Shown: in pieces, positions 25,367-33,907 of the stretch
How the letters are laid out: each line of letters starts with the position of its first letter
Position numbering within the stretch: the stretch's first letter is position 1
Source: Achromobacter mucicolens
GTDB lineage: Bacteria; Pseudomonadota; Gammaproteobacteria; Burkholderiales; Burkholderiaceae_B
Direction: 5' to 3'
DNA: 64,000 nucleotides
Assembly (NCBI RefSeq): GCF_902859725.1
Contig: NZ_CADIJP010000018.1
Coordinates: forward strand, 1-64,000
Notes under the pieces: model-generated
The model's database searches: none
What the model saw: only the letters and a program-made list of their open reading frames with translations
What the model was told of the DNA's origin: nothing
Program-made: the position numbers and the translations under genes

Positions 25367-26356
25367 TCAAGCGGCTTTACGGGCGGACTGCTTTTCGGCG
25401 TGGGCGACCAGCGCGTCGCGCACCCAGGCGCCGTCCTCGTGCGCCTTGACGCGCGCGGCGAGGCGTTCGCGGTTGCAGGGGCCGTTGCCCTTGAGCACGG
25501 CGTAGAACTCGGTCCAGTCGATTTCGCCGAAGTCGTAGTGACCGCGCTCGGCGTTCCACTTCAGGTCAGGATCCGGGACGGTCAGGCCCAGGTACTCGGC
25601 CTGGGGCACGGTCTGGTCCACCATCTTCTGGCGCAGCTCGTCGTTCGAGAAGAGCTTGATCTTCCAGGCCATCGATTGGGCGCTGTTGGGCGAATCCGCA
25701 TCCGACGGGCCGAACATCATCAGGGCCGGCCACCACCAGCGGTTCAGCGAGTCCTGCACCATGGCCTTCTGTTCGGGCGTGCCGTGCAGGCACATCTGCA
25801 TGAGCAGGTCATAGCCCTGGCGCTGGTGGAAGGACTCTTCCTTACAGACACGCACCATGGCCCGCGCGTACGGGCCGTACGAACAACGGCACAGGGGGAT
25901 CTGGTTGATGATCGCCGAGCCGTCGACCAGCCAGCCGATCATGCCGATATCGGCCCAGCTGAGCGTGGGGTAATTGAAGATGCTGGAGTACTTGGCGCGC
26001 CCGGCGTGCAGGTCGTCGATCAGGTCGTCGCGCGACACGCCCAGGGTTTCCGCGGCGCTGTACAGGTAGAGCCCGTGGCCCGCTTCGTCCTGCACCTTGG
26101 CCAGAAGAATGGCCTTGCGCTTGAGGGACGGCGCGCGGGTGATCCAGTTGCCCTCGGGCAGCATGCCCACGATTTCCGAGTGCGCGTGCTGCGAGATCTG
26201 GCGAATCAGGGTCTTGCGGTAGGCCTCGGGCATCCAGTCCTTGGCCTCGATGCGGACGCCGTCGTCGATGCGCCGCTGGAACGTCTGTTCCAGGCCTTCA
26301 AGCTGGTCCGCGGTCTTGACCTGCTTGACGCCGGTTTCGACGAGTTGAGCGTACAT
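25367..26356 (-). CDS. paaA: Phenylacetyl-CoA epoxidase catalytic subunit PaaA
   Basis: A 329-residue di-iron monooxygenase subunit that epoxidises the ring of phenylacetyl-CoA. The metal ligands fall in [11 protein letters not shown] (ExxH) and [13 protein letters not shown] (EExxH), the ferritin-like pattern. ATG 26356 has AAGGAGA upstream; an extra 13 codons in the open frame are not needed. It is the first gene of the paaABCDE-N-G-I-K cluster and has a strong promoter facing paaX. Confidence 0.96.
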   Translation of the reverse strand: MYAQLVETGVKQVKTADQLEGLEQTFQRRIDDGVRIEAKDWMPEAYRKTLIRQISQHAHSEIVGMLPEGNWITRAPSLKRKAILLAKVQDEAGHGLYLYSAAETLGVSRDDLIDDLHAGRAKYSSIFNYPTLSWADIGMIGWLVDGSAIINQIPLCRCSYGPYARAMVRVCKEESFHQRQGYDLLMQMCLHGTPEQKAMVQDSLNRWWWPALMMFGPSDADSPNSAQSMAWKIKLFSNDELRQKMVDQTVPQAEYLGLTVPDPDLKWNAERGHYDFGEIDWTEFYAVLKGNGPCNRERLAARVKAHEDGAWVRDALVAHAEKQSARKAA

Positions 26357-26426
26357 AGTTGTCTCCTTGAGACGGTTTGCGAAAACGCAAAGCAAACGCT
26401 GCGCAGTGCCGTCATGTCATGGATCG

Positions 26427-26455
26427 ATTATTTAATACAAAAAATTCATTGTCAA
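26427..26455 (-). promoter_or_regulatory. Promoter of paaA
   Basis: On the minus strand a perfect TTGACA (26455-26450), a 17-base spacer and AATAAT (26432-26427) lie about 70 bases upstream of paaA. This is the strongest promoter match seen in the accessory genes here. Confidence 0.7.
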
Positions 26456-26464
26456 ACTCAAATC

Positions 26465-26490
26465 TGTATCACATTGGATTTATGTATCAT
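26465..26490. promoter_or_regulatory. Repeated TGTATCA sites in the paaA-paaX gap
   Basis: TGTATCAcA (26465) and TGTATCAtA (26483) form a direct repeat 18 bases apart, just upstream of the paaA -35. They are candidate binding sites for PaaX or another repressor. No experimental consensus for this genus is known to me. Confidence 0.4.
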
Positions 26491-26528
26491 ATCCAGCATC
26501 CCGATATCGGCCGTCCGCGGCCCTCCTT

Positions 26529-27458
26529 ATGGCAAACCCTCAGTCGCCCCTGGCACGCGCCCTGTCCCGCTTATTGAAAAGCGATCCGCCCCGCGCGAAA
26601 TCGCTCTGCGTCAGCGTGCTGGGCGATGCGCTTGCGCCCCACGGCGGCGCCATCTGGCTGGGCAGCCTGATCGAGCTGCTCGCCCCGCTGGGCATCAACG
26701 AACGCCTGCTGCGCACCAGCGTCTTTCGCCTGGTGGCGCAGAACTGGCTGCAGTCCGAACGGCACGGCCGGCGCAGCCTGTACCTGATCTCCGAGCAAGG
26801 CGCGCGATATACGTCGCACGCGTCGCAACGCATCTACGAAGGCGGCGCCAAGGAATGGAACGGGGAATGGACGCTGGTCGCGCTGCCCCGCACGGGCAAC
26901 GGCCTGGCTGAACGCGGCGAGTTGCGCCGCGAACTGACTTGGGAAGGCTTCGGCATGATCGCGCCGGGGCTGTTTGCGCATCCGCACACCGAGGCGCGCG
27001 CCGCGCACGAGATCCTTGAGAAGCTGGGCATTCCGGACCGCGCCCTGGTGCTGTCGGCCCGCGATCTGGCCGGGGCCGGCGGGCTGCCCATCGCCAGCCT
27101 GGCCACCCAGTGCTGGAACCTGGACGACGTGGCCGAGCAATACCGGCAGTTCTCGCGCAATTTCGGCCCGCTGGAAAAGCTGCTGGACGACGCGCCCTCG
27201 CCCGCAGACGCATTTACCGTCCGCGTCATGGTGCTGCACAGTTGGCGCCGGATCGTCTTGCACGACCCCCAGCTTCCCGCCCCCATGCTGCCGGACAACT
27301 GGCCCGGCCACGCCGCCCGCGACCTATGCGGCCGGCTCTACTGGAAGGTATTCGATCCGTCCGAGATCCACCTGGATGCCCTGGCCGGCCAGGACAACGA
27401 ACGCTATCGACCGCTGTCGCCCGAGGTCGAAACCCGGTTTGGCGGACGGCCGGCCTGA
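26529..27458 (+). CDS. paaX: Phenylacetic acid degradation repressor PaaX
   Basis: A 309-residue repressor with the PaaX winged-helix N-terminus (residues 20-95; LGINERLLRTSVFRLVAQNW is the recognition region), a central Cas2-like domain (WNGEWTLVALP) and the PaaX C-terminal domain (VLHSWRRIVLHDPQLP). In E. coli PaaX represses paa genes until phenylacetyl-CoA binds. It is transcribed divergently from paaA across a 172-base AT-rich gap. Confidence 0.95.
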   Translation: MANPQSPLARALSRLLKSDPPRAKSLCVSVLGDALAPHGGAIWLGSLIELLAPLGINERLLRTSVFRLVAQNWLQSERHGRRSLYLISEQGARYTSHASQRIYEGGAKEWNGEWTLVALPRTGNGLAERGELRRELTWEGFGMIAPGLFAHPHTEARAAHEILEKLGIPDRALVLSARDLAGAGGLPIASLATQCWNLDDVAEQYRQFSRNFGPLEKLLDDAPSPADAFTVRVMVLHSWRRIVLHDPQLPAPMLPDNWPGHAARDLCGRLYWKVFDPSEIHLDALAGQDNERYRPLSPEVETRFGGRPA

Positions 27459-27481
27459 CAGCCCCCCCCGGACGCGGCCGC

Positions 27482-28120
27482 TCAGCGGTCTGCGCTGTCG
27501 GCGGGCATGACGACGCCCAGCGTATCGACGTGGCACTCTCCGGCGGCCTCGCGCCCCGCGCCGGGAAGCGACAGCCCGCGGCTGACCGCAATGAAAGATA
27601 GCGTCCAGCGCGCCTGAATCGGCCGGCCCAGCGCCGCCCCGCTGTCGGCCTCGATGCCGCTGGGCACATCCAGCGCCAGCACCGGCACCTGCAAGGCATT
27701 GACCGCATCGATCAGGGATTGCCATTTGGCATCCAGGGGACGGTTCAGGCCGATGCCGAACAGGCCGTCTATCACCAGATCGGGGGACGGTCCACCAGGC
27801 AGGTCGTCGTGCGTGCGCGCTCGTCCGCCTACGGCCAGCCAGCCGGCCCAGGCACGGGCAGCGTCGGCGGGCAGCTTGTCGGGACCGGAGGGCAGCACCA
27901 CATGGATATCGAAGCCCCGCGCCAGCAGCAGCGTGGCCGCTTCCAACGCGTCCCCGCCGTTATTGCCGGGACCGGCCAGGGCAAGCACCGACGCGTTCGC
28001 GGGCACCCGCGCCGCAACGAAGTTGGCGGCCGCGGCGCCGGCAAGCGGCATCAGGGTGCGCCCGGATGCCAGGGCGCGCTGCTCTGCAAGACGAATCTGC
28101 GCGACGGAGTAGGACGGCAT
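27482..28120 (-). CDS. nnrE: NAD(P)H-hydrate epimerase
   Basis: A 212-residue YjeF_N-domain protein that interconverts R and S forms of damaged NAD(P)HX for repair. Motifs are [16 protein letters not shown] and the Asp-containing [14 protein letters not shown], with [12 protein letters not shown]. coli YjeF also carries the dehydratase domain (NnrD); here only the epimerase half is present, so the dehydratase must be encoded elsewhere. ATG 28120 fits the family start ([14 protein letters not shown]). Confidence 0.9.
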   Translation of the reverse strand: MPSYSVAQIRLAEQRALASGRTLMPLAGAAAANFVAARVPANASVLALAGPGNNGGDALEAATLLLARGFDIHVVLPSGPDKLPADAARAWAGWLAVGGRARTHDDLPGGPSPDLVIDGLFGIGLNRPLDAKWQSLIDAVNALQVPVLALDVPSGIEADSGAALGRPIQARWTLSFIAVSRGLSLPGAGREAAGECHVDTLGVVMPADSADR

Positions 28121-28179
28121 AAGCGAAGCGCGGCGGCAAGGCCGTGTGTCGTTTGGAACCCGGCGGTCCGCCGCCGGTC

Positions 28180-28725
28180 TCAGACCTTCAGGAAGTGCTC
28201 GCGGTAGTACTTGAGTTCGTCGATGGACTCGTAGATGTCGGCCAGCGCTTCGTGGCGGCTCTTTTTCTCGAATCCCTTGTAGACGGCGGGGGCCCAGCGG
28301 CGCGCCAGCTCCTTGAGCGTGCTGACGTCCAGGTTGCGGTAATGGAAGAACTGTTCCAGGCGCGGCATGTACGCAAACATGAAACGCCGGTCCTGGCTGA
28401 TGGTGTTGCCGCACATCGGCGATTTTCCGGCCGGCACATGCTGCGCAAGGAACGCCAACAGCGTATCCTCTGCCTGCGCCTCGGACACCGTGGAGGCCTT
28501 GACCTTGTCGATGAGCCCGCTTTTGCCGTGGGTGGATTTGTTCCAGTTGTCCATGGCGTCGAGCAGGCTGTCGGACTGGTGCACCACGATCACCGGCCCT
28601 TCGGCCACGACCGTCAGGTCAGGCTCGGTCACCACGACGGCGACTTCGATAATCCGTTCTTTCTCGGGGTCCAGCCCCGTCATTTCCATGTCGAGCCAGA
28701 TCAGGCGGTTTTCGTTCGCAGCCAT
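28180..28725 (-). CDS. orn: Oligoribonuclease
   Basis: A 181-residue DEDDh 3'-5' exonuclease that degrades RNA di- and oligonucleotides, including pGpG from cyclic di-GMP breakdown. Exonuclease motifs are [13 protein letters not shown] (Exo I), [15 protein letters not shown] (Exo II) and [15 protein letters not shown] (Exo III). It is divergent from the M48 peptidase gene with 61 bases between the starts. Confidence 0.96.
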   Translation of the reverse strand: MAANENRLIWLDMEMTGLDPEKERIIEVAVVVTEPDLTVVAEGPVIVVHQSDSLLDAMDNWNKSTHGKSGLIDKVKASTVSEAQAEDTLLAFLAQHVPAGKSPMCGNTISQDRRFMFAYMPRLEQFFHYRNLDVSTLKELARRWAPAVYKGFEKKSRHEALADIYESIDELKYYREHFLKV

Positions 28726-28786
28726 ATAATTTGCCTTTAAAACACGCGATTTTCGCACATCCCTTCTTGAGCAAAACGCATTGCCC

Positions 28787-30037
28787 ATGTTCACACTGCT
28801 GTTCGTTGCCTTCCTGCTGACCGATATTGCCGTGCGCATGTGGCTGGCGTCGCGCCAGATCCGCCACGTCGCCCGCAATCGCGACCAGGTGCCTGCGGAA
28901 TTCTCCCATCGCATCGGGCTGACCAGCCACCAACGGGCGGCCGATTACACCGTGGCGCGGGTCAGGCTGGGCATGCTGGAGCGCACCTATGACGCCCTGG
29001 TGCTGGTCGCCCTGACGCTTTTGGGCGGGCTGCAGTTCATCGACCTTGCGGTCAGCCAGCTTACCAGCAACGACTTCGCGCGGCAGATGCTGCTGCTGGT
29101 GGGCGTGGCGCTGGTGCTGGGGTTGCTGGGCCTGCCCTTCACGCTCTGGCGCCAGTTCAAGCTGGAAGCGCGCTTTGGCTTTAACCGCATGACGCCCGGG
29201 CTGTTCGTGGCCGATGCCCTCAAGGGCCTCCTGGTCGCCGCCGTGCTGGGCTTGCCGCTGGCTGCCGCCGTGCTGTGGCTGATGGGCAGTGCAGGCGCCT
29301 ACTGGTGGATTTGGGCCTGGGCGCTCTGGACCGTGTTCAACCTGGCGCTGCTGATCATCTACCCGATGTTCATTGCCCCCCTGTTCAATAAATTCACGCC
29401 GCTTACCGACCCCGAACTGGCCGGCCGCATCCAGCGCCTGGCCCAGCGTTGCGGCTTTGCATTGAACGGCCTGTTCGTCATGGACGGTTCGCGCCGCTCG
29501 GCGCATGGCAACGCCTACTTCACGGGCTTCGGAAAATCCCGCCGCATCGTGTTCTTCGACACGCTGCTCGCCCGCCTGAACGCGGACGAAATCGAAGCCG
29601 TGCTGGCGCACGAGCTGGGGCATTTTGCCAAGCGCCACATCATCAAGCGCGTGGTTTTCAGCTTTGCCGCCGCGCTGGTGTTCTTTGCCATCCTGGGCTG
29701 GGTCGCCCAGCAACCGTGGTTCTACGTGGGCCTGGGCGTGCTGCCGCAATTGGGCGGCCGCAACGACGCCATGGCCCTGTTGCTGTTCTTCCTGGTCATT
29801 CCCGTATTCACCTTCATGTTGACGCCTCTCGCCAGCTGGTATTCCCGCCGCGACGAATTCGAAGCGGACCGCTATGCCGCCGAGCAAAGCTCGCCGGACC
29901 GCCTGGTTTCCGCGCTGGTCAAGCTGTACGACGACAACGCCGCCACCCTGACGCCCGACCCCGTGCATTCCGCCTTCTATGACAGCCACCCGCCTGCCGC
30001 CGTGCGCATCCGCCACCTGATGGCGGCCGCCGCATGA
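28787..30037 (+). CDS. M48-family (Ste24-like) membrane zinc metallopeptidase
   Basis: A 416-residue integral membrane peptidase of the CAAX-protease 1/Ste24 type. Hydrophobic segments occupy the N-terminal half; the zinc motif [10 protein letters not shown] lies near residue 280, and a downstream Glu ligand is in [11 protein letters not shown]. Such proteins degrade damaged membrane proteins. ATG 28787 is used rather than TTG 28781. The stop overlaps the rsgA start by four bases. Confidence 0.92.
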   Translation: MFTLLFVAFLLTDIAVRMWLASRQIRHVARNRDQVPAEFSHRIGLTSHQRAADYTVARVRLGMLERTYDALVLVALTLLGGLQFIDLAVSQLTSNDFARQMLLLVGVALVLGLLGLPFTLWRQFKLEARFGFNRMTPGLFVADALKGLLVAAVLGLPLAAAVLWLMGSAGAYWWIWAWALWTVFNLALLIIYPMFIAPLFNKFTPLTDPELAGRIQRLAQRCGFALNGLFVMDGSRRSAHGNAYFTGFGKSRRIVFFDTLLARLNADEIEAVLAHELGHFAKRHIIKRVVFSFAAALVFFAILGWVAQQPWFYVGLGVLPQLGGRNDAMALLLFFLVIPVFTFMLTPLASWYSRRDEFEADRYAAEQSSPDRLVSALVKLYDDNAATLTPDPVHSAFYDSHPPAAVRIRHLMAAAA

Positions 30038-30936
30038 GCGCGCCAATGGAAGGCCGCATCATCGCCGCGCATGGCCGTCACTACACCGTGGAACTGGCCG
30101 ACGGCGCGCTACGCAAGTGCTTCCCGCGCGGCAAGAAGACCGGCGCCGCGGTGGGCGATCGGGTCAAGATCACGCCGCAAGGCAAGGACGAAGGCGCCAT
30201 CGACGCCATCCTGCCGCGCAGCAACCTGCTCTATCGTTCCGACGAAATGCGGTCCAAGCAATTTGCGTCCAATGTGGACCAGCTGTTGATCGTCGTGGCC
30301 GTGCGGCCCACCTTTTCGGACGATCTGACGGGCCGCGCCCTGGCGGGGGCATGGAGCGCAGGCATCGCGCCGCTCATCATCCTGAACAAGACGGACCTGA
30401 CCGACGAGCTGCCGGCCGCCCGCGCACGGCTTGCGCCTATCGCGGCGCTGGGCGTGGATATCATCGAACTGAGCGCGCTCGAGCCCGAAAAGGTCCACAC
30501 CCTGCTCGCGCCACGCCTGGCTGGCCGCACCAACCTGCTGCTGGGGCAAAGCGGCATGGGCAAGTCCACGCTGCTGAACGCGCTGGTGCCGGACGCCGCC
30601 GCCGCCACGCGCGAGCACTCCACCGCGCTGGACATGGGCAAGCACACCACCACCAGCACCCGCCTCTACCATCTGCCGGCGCCGGGCGGCGACCTGATCG
30701 ATTCGCCGGGATTCCAGGCTTTCGGGCTGCATCACCTGACCCGCGAAGACATCATCCGCGGCTTTCCGGAGTTCACGCAGCCCATCGAGGAATGCCGTTT
30801 CTACAACTGCACCCACCGCCACGAGCCCGGCTGCGGCGTGATGGCGGCGTTGCAGGCCGGCAGGATCGATCCGGCGCGCTACGCGCTCTACGAACGCATC
30901 CTTGAGGAAAACCTGGCGGGCCAGCAGCGCTACTGA
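30034..30936 (+). CDS. rsgA: Ribosome small-subunit GTPase RsgA
   Basis: A 300-residue circularly permuted GTPase for late 30S maturation. An N-terminal OB fold is followed by the G4 motif NKTD, then G1 GQSGMGKST and G3 DSPGF, in the permuted order. The C-terminal zinc site is CRFYNCTHRHEPGC. It is coupled to the M48 gene by an ATGA overlap. Confidence 0.96.
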   Translation: MSAPMEGRIIAAHGRHYTVELADGALRKCFPRGKKTGAAVGDRVKITPQGKDEGAIDAILPRSNLLYRSDEMRSKQFASNVDQLLIVVAVRPTFSDDLTGRALAGAWSAGIAPLIILNKTDLTDELPAARARLAPIAALGVDIIELSALEPEKVHTLLAPRLAGRTNLLLGQSGMGKSTLLNALVPDAAAATREHSTALDMGKHTTTSTRLYHLPAPGGDLIDSPGFQAFGLHHLTREDIIRGFPEFTQPIEECRFYNCTHRHEPGCGVMAALQAGRIDPARYALYERILEENLAGQQRY

Positions 30937-30956
30937 CGCTTGGCGCCGCGCCATTG

Positions 30957-30983
30957 AAAACGGCCCCAATCGGGGCCGTCAGC
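30957..30983 (-). terminator. Hairpin terminator between rsgA and the NUDIX gene
   Basis: Stem ACGGCCCC/GGGGCCGT with loop AATC (30960-30979), followed on the minus strand by TTTTC. It mainly serves the NUDIX gene and may also stop rsgA read-through. Confidence 0.65.
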
Positions 30984-31018
30984 TTGTGCGGGTCGCGAAA
31001 ACCCCTGCCCCAGGCGCG

Positions 31019-31750
31019 TCAGCGCGGCGTGAATCCGTGGCGCAGCAGGTGATAAAGATTGCGCAGCATTCCCGCGGTCGCGCCCCAGATGAAATGCTTG
31101 CCATACGGCATGCCGTAATACTGGCGCACCCGCCCATCATCCAGCCGGGCTTCGTACAAGCGGTGATTGGCCGGGTCCATCAGAAAGGACAGCGGCACCT
31201 CGAACACCTCGGCCACCTCGAACGCATCGGGCGCCAATTCGAACCCCGGCCGCACCAGCGACACGACGGGAATGATCGAAAAGCCAGTCGCCGTCAGGTA
31301 CGGGGGCATGCTGCCCAGGACTTCCACGTGATTGGCCGGCAAGCCGGTTTCCTCTTGCGCCTCGCGCAGCGCCGCCGCCACGGGCGTGGCGTCGCTGGTC
31401 TCGATGCGACCGCCGGGAAAACTGATCTGGCCCGCGTGATCATGCAGGTGCGCGGCGCGCTGCGTCAGCATGATGTTCACGCCCTCGTCACGGGTCACCA
31501 GCGGAATCAGAACGGCGGCAGGCACCGGCGCGCCCTCTCGTCCGGGATAGCGCAGATCGTTGTCACGCGATAACTCCAGCGTCCAGGTGGACGGCTGGCT
31601 CAGCGTGCCTCGCAGCGAGTCCGGCGTGAGCAGGCGGGTCGGCACGGGCGGCAGCGCTTCGTTGGCCACCACCCACGGTTGCGTCGCGGGATCGAAGCCG
31701 GGACGCGCCAGCGGCCGTCGGGGCCGCGCGGAAGACGAGGAATCAGACAT
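31019..31750 (-). CDS. NUDIX hydrolase, probable CoA pyrophosphatase
   Basis: A 243-residue NUDIX protein. The NUDIX box GGRIETSD...REAQEETGL is intact near residues 112-132, preceded by RAAHLHDHAGQISFP, a signature of the NudL/YeaB coenzyme-A-diphosphatase subgroup. It likely trims oxidised CoA or related dinucleotides. ATG 31750 is chosen because the nine extra upstream codons overlap the rplS terminator. It lies downstream of rplS on the same strand but after a strong terminator. Confidence 0.88.
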   Translation of the reverse strand: MSDSSSSARPRRPLARPGFDPATQPWVVANEALPPVPTRLLTPDSLRGTLSQPSTWTLELSRDNDLRYPGREGAPVPAAVLIPLVTRDEGVNIMLTQRAAHLHDHAGQISFPGGRIETSDATPVAAALREAQEETGLPANHVEVLGSMPPYLTATGFSIIPVVSLVRPGFELAPDAFEVAEVFEVPLSFLMDPANHRLYEARLDDGRVRQYYGMPYGKHFIWGATAGMLRNLYHLLRHGFTPR

Positions 31751-31767
31751 ACGGCTCAGAAATAAGA

Positions 31768-31795
31768 AAAAAGGCACCCTCGCAGGTGCCTTTTT
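31768..31795 (-). terminator. Terminator of rplS
   Basis: AAAAAGGCACC/GGTGCCTTTTT with loop CTCGCA; on the minus strand a T-rich tail follows the stem. Confidence 0.9.
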
Positions 31796-31874
31796 AACCC
31801 GGAAACCCGTGCCGGACGGAAACGCGGGTTGGCGTGTACGTCCGACACTGGCAGGGCCGTGTACCGATAAGCGA

Positions 31875-32255
31875 TCAAGCCGCGTTGGCTTGCTTGCTGA
31901 CCAGCTTTTCCTTGATGCGAGCCGACTTGCCCGAGCGCGAGCGCAGGTAGTACAGCTTGGCGCGGCGCACGTCGCCGCGGCGCTTCACTTCGATGCTGGC
32001 GATTTGCGGCGAGTACAGCTGGAACGTACGTTCCACGGCTTCACCCGACGAAATCTTGCGCACGGTGAACGCGGAGTTCAGACCGCGATTGCGCTTGGCA
32101 ATCACAACGCCTTCGAAAGCCTGCACGCGCTTGCGGGTGCCTTCGACAACGTTGACGCTCACGATGACGGTGTCACCAGGAGCAAATTCAGGCTTGGCTT
32201 GACCGCCGGTCAGACGGGCAATTTCTTCCTGTTCCAGGATAGCGATGAGGTTCAT
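31875..32255 (-). CDS. rplS: Ribosomal protein L19
   Basis: A 126-residue L19 of the 50S subunit at the 30S interface ([55 protein letters not shown]). The TAGGAG ribosome binding site precedes ATG 32255. The usual upstream partners rpsP, rimM and trmD are not adjacent here: a DMT transporter gene runs away on the other strand. Confidence 0.97.
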   Translation of the reverse strand: MNLIAILEQEEIARLTGGQAKPEFAPGDTVIVSVNVVEGTRKRVQAFEGVVIAKRNRGLNSAFTVRKISSGEAVERTFQLYSPQIASIEVKRRGDVRRAKLYYLRSRSGKSARIKEKLVSKQANAA

Positions 32256-32357
32256 GTGAACTCCTAGATCATCATGCCTTTGCGGGGTAATACTTTTTGC
32301 CGTTCAGTATTGTGAGTGCTATGCCGCAAGCAGAGGATGAGATTTGGCAAACCAATG

Positions 32358-32363
32358 ATTCTA
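32358..32363 (-). promoter_or_regulatory. Candidate -10 element for rplS
   Basis: TAGAAT on the minus strand, about 100 bases before the rplS start. No strong -35 is visible. It is offered because rplS must have its own promoter in this gap. Confidence 0.35.
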
Positions 32364-32468
32364 CACCAAAAATTCCGCTAAGCCTCGGGTAACATGTGCG
32401 CCTTGAGCATGGTTTGCGGTACCCTTCCAACTCCCTGTAACAAACACGTCATCTGACGCTGTTCCCTC

Positions 32469-33341
32469 ATGTCGTACTCGTCCCTGTTATTGGTCGTCCT
32501 GGCGGCGATGGCCCACGCCACGTGGAACCTCCTTGCCAAGCGCGCGGCCATGGTGGGCGCGCCCTTCGTCTTCGCGTACGGCCTGTGCGCCTCGGTGCTG
32601 TACGCGCCCTGGGTGATCTGGGTGTTGATGCACGACGGCATGAACTGGACCTGGCCCGTCGTCGGGGCAATCCTGGCGTCCAGCCTGTTGCATCTGGGCT
32701 ACAGCCTGTGCCTGCAACGCGGCTATCAAGTGGCCGACCTGTCCGTGGTCTATCCGATTGCCCGGGGCACCGGCCCGCTGCTTTCCACCACGGGCGCCTT
32801 TCTGCTCTTGGGAGAACCAGCCACCAGCACCGGGATCGCGGGCATGCTGTGCGTGGTGGCCGGCGTGCTGCTGATCGCCACCCAGGGACGGCTGGCCATC
32901 TTCAAGCAGCCGCAGGCGTGGATCGGCGTGCGCTGGGGTGTGGTGATCGGCCTGTTCATCGCCGCCTACACGGTGGTAGACGCGTACGGCGTAAAAGTGC
33001 TGCTGATCAGCCCGGTGCTGTTCGACTGGTTCACCTGTGTAACCCGCACCGCGATGATGACGCCCCATATGCTGCGCCGCCCCACGCATTCGTGGGAATC
33101 CATGCGCGGACATTGGCACCTGGCGCTGGCCGTGGGTTTTTTGTCGCCGCTGGGATACATCCTGGTGCTGTATGCATTGCGCAACGGCGCGCCGCTGAGC
33201 CTGGTGGCGCCTGCCCGCGAAATGTCCATGATGCTCGGCACCCTGGCCGGCATGTTCCTGCTGCGTGAAAAAGTGGGCGTCGGCCGTCTGGCCGGTTGCG
33301 TGTCCATTCTGGCGGGCGTGATCCTGTTGGGATCGAGCTGA
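32469..33341 (+). CDS. EamA/DMT-superfamily transporter
   Basis: A 290-residue, probably 10-TM protein with two EamA repeats (VYPIARGTGPLLSTTGAFLL in the first, LVAPAREMSMMLGTLAGMFL in the second), an exporter family for amino acids or other metabolites. The substrate is unknown. ATG 32469 opens directly into TM1. It is monocistronic and convergent with the small membrane protein gene that follows. Confidence 0.9.
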   Translation: MSYSSLLLVVLAAMAHATWNLLAKRAAMVGAPFVFAYGLCASVLYAPWVIWVLMHDGMNWTWPVVGAILASSLLHLGYSLCLQRGYQVADLSVVYPIARGTGPLLSTTGAFLLLGEPATSTGIAGMLCVVAGVLLIATQGRLAIFKQPQAWIGVRWGVVIGLFIAAYTVVDAYGVKVLLISPVLFDWFTCVTRTAMMTPHMLRRPTHSWESMRGHWHLALAVGFLSPLGYILVLYALRNGAPLSLVAPAREMSMMLGTLAGMFLLREKVGVGRLAGCVSILAGVILLGSS

Positions 33342-33360
33342 CCGCCGCGTGGCAGCGTGT

Positions 33361-33831
33361 TCAGAATCCGCCCGCCACGCCCAACCACATCAGGCCGGGA
33401 ATCATTGCGCCCCAGGCCAACACCAGCACGACGTCCGTGATCATGGCTTTCATGGTGAGCTGGTTGGCAACGGGCTGAGCGTTGGCGTCACCGATGCTGT
33501 GATCGCGCGCGCCCATGGCGGCCGGCACGGCCGCGGGAGCGGCGGCCGGGGCCGACACGCTAGCCGGGGTGTCGACCGCAGGAGCGCCTGCCGCAGGGAC
33601 GCCTGCCGCAGGGACGCCGGACACTTCCTCAGGCGTGGGCGCCGGGGGGAATGGCCAGCGGGCGGGCATGCGGGTGGCACGCGTGCGCGGGCCAGAGGCC
33701 GAACCGCTCCAGGGCAAGGCCATGCCCGTCAGGCTGGCGCAGAACGCGCGGGCGCGGTTGGCGCCGCGGCGCAGCGGATTCAGGGAAACGGCGAGCTCAT
33801 CCGGCAGGACGGAAAAATCAGCGGTGTTCAT
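33361..33831 (-). CDS. Small Pro/Ala-rich protein with C-terminal membrane anchor, unknown function
   Basis: I do not recognise this 156-residue protein. A basic N-terminal segment (NPLRRGANRARAF, near 19-31) is followed by a low-complexity Pro/Ala/Val linker with near-repeats (GVPAAGVPAAGAPA). One hydrophobic helix at the C-terminus (MITDVVLVLAWGAMIPGLMW) suggests a tail-anchored inner-membrane protein. A strong AAGGAG lies before ATG 33831. It follows the LexA-boxed radical SAM gene after 76 bases on the same strand with no terminator or clear promoter between, so it is probably co-transcribed. A membrane effector of the SOS response is a guess. Confidence 0.65.
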   Translation of the reverse strand: MNTADFSVLPDELAVSLNPLRRGANRARAFCASLTGMALPWSGSASGPRTRATRMPARWPFPPAPTPEEVSGVPAAGVPAAGAPAVDTPASVSAPAAAPAAVPAAMGARDHSIGDANAQPVANQLTMKAMITDVVLVLAWGAMIPGLMWLGVAGGF

Positions 33832-33907
33832 GGGAACTCCTTGGATAAACGTTCCAGCGCCGAGGCGATTCGCCCTGGCATGCACCCGAGGCAACAGCAG
33901 CCTGCGG

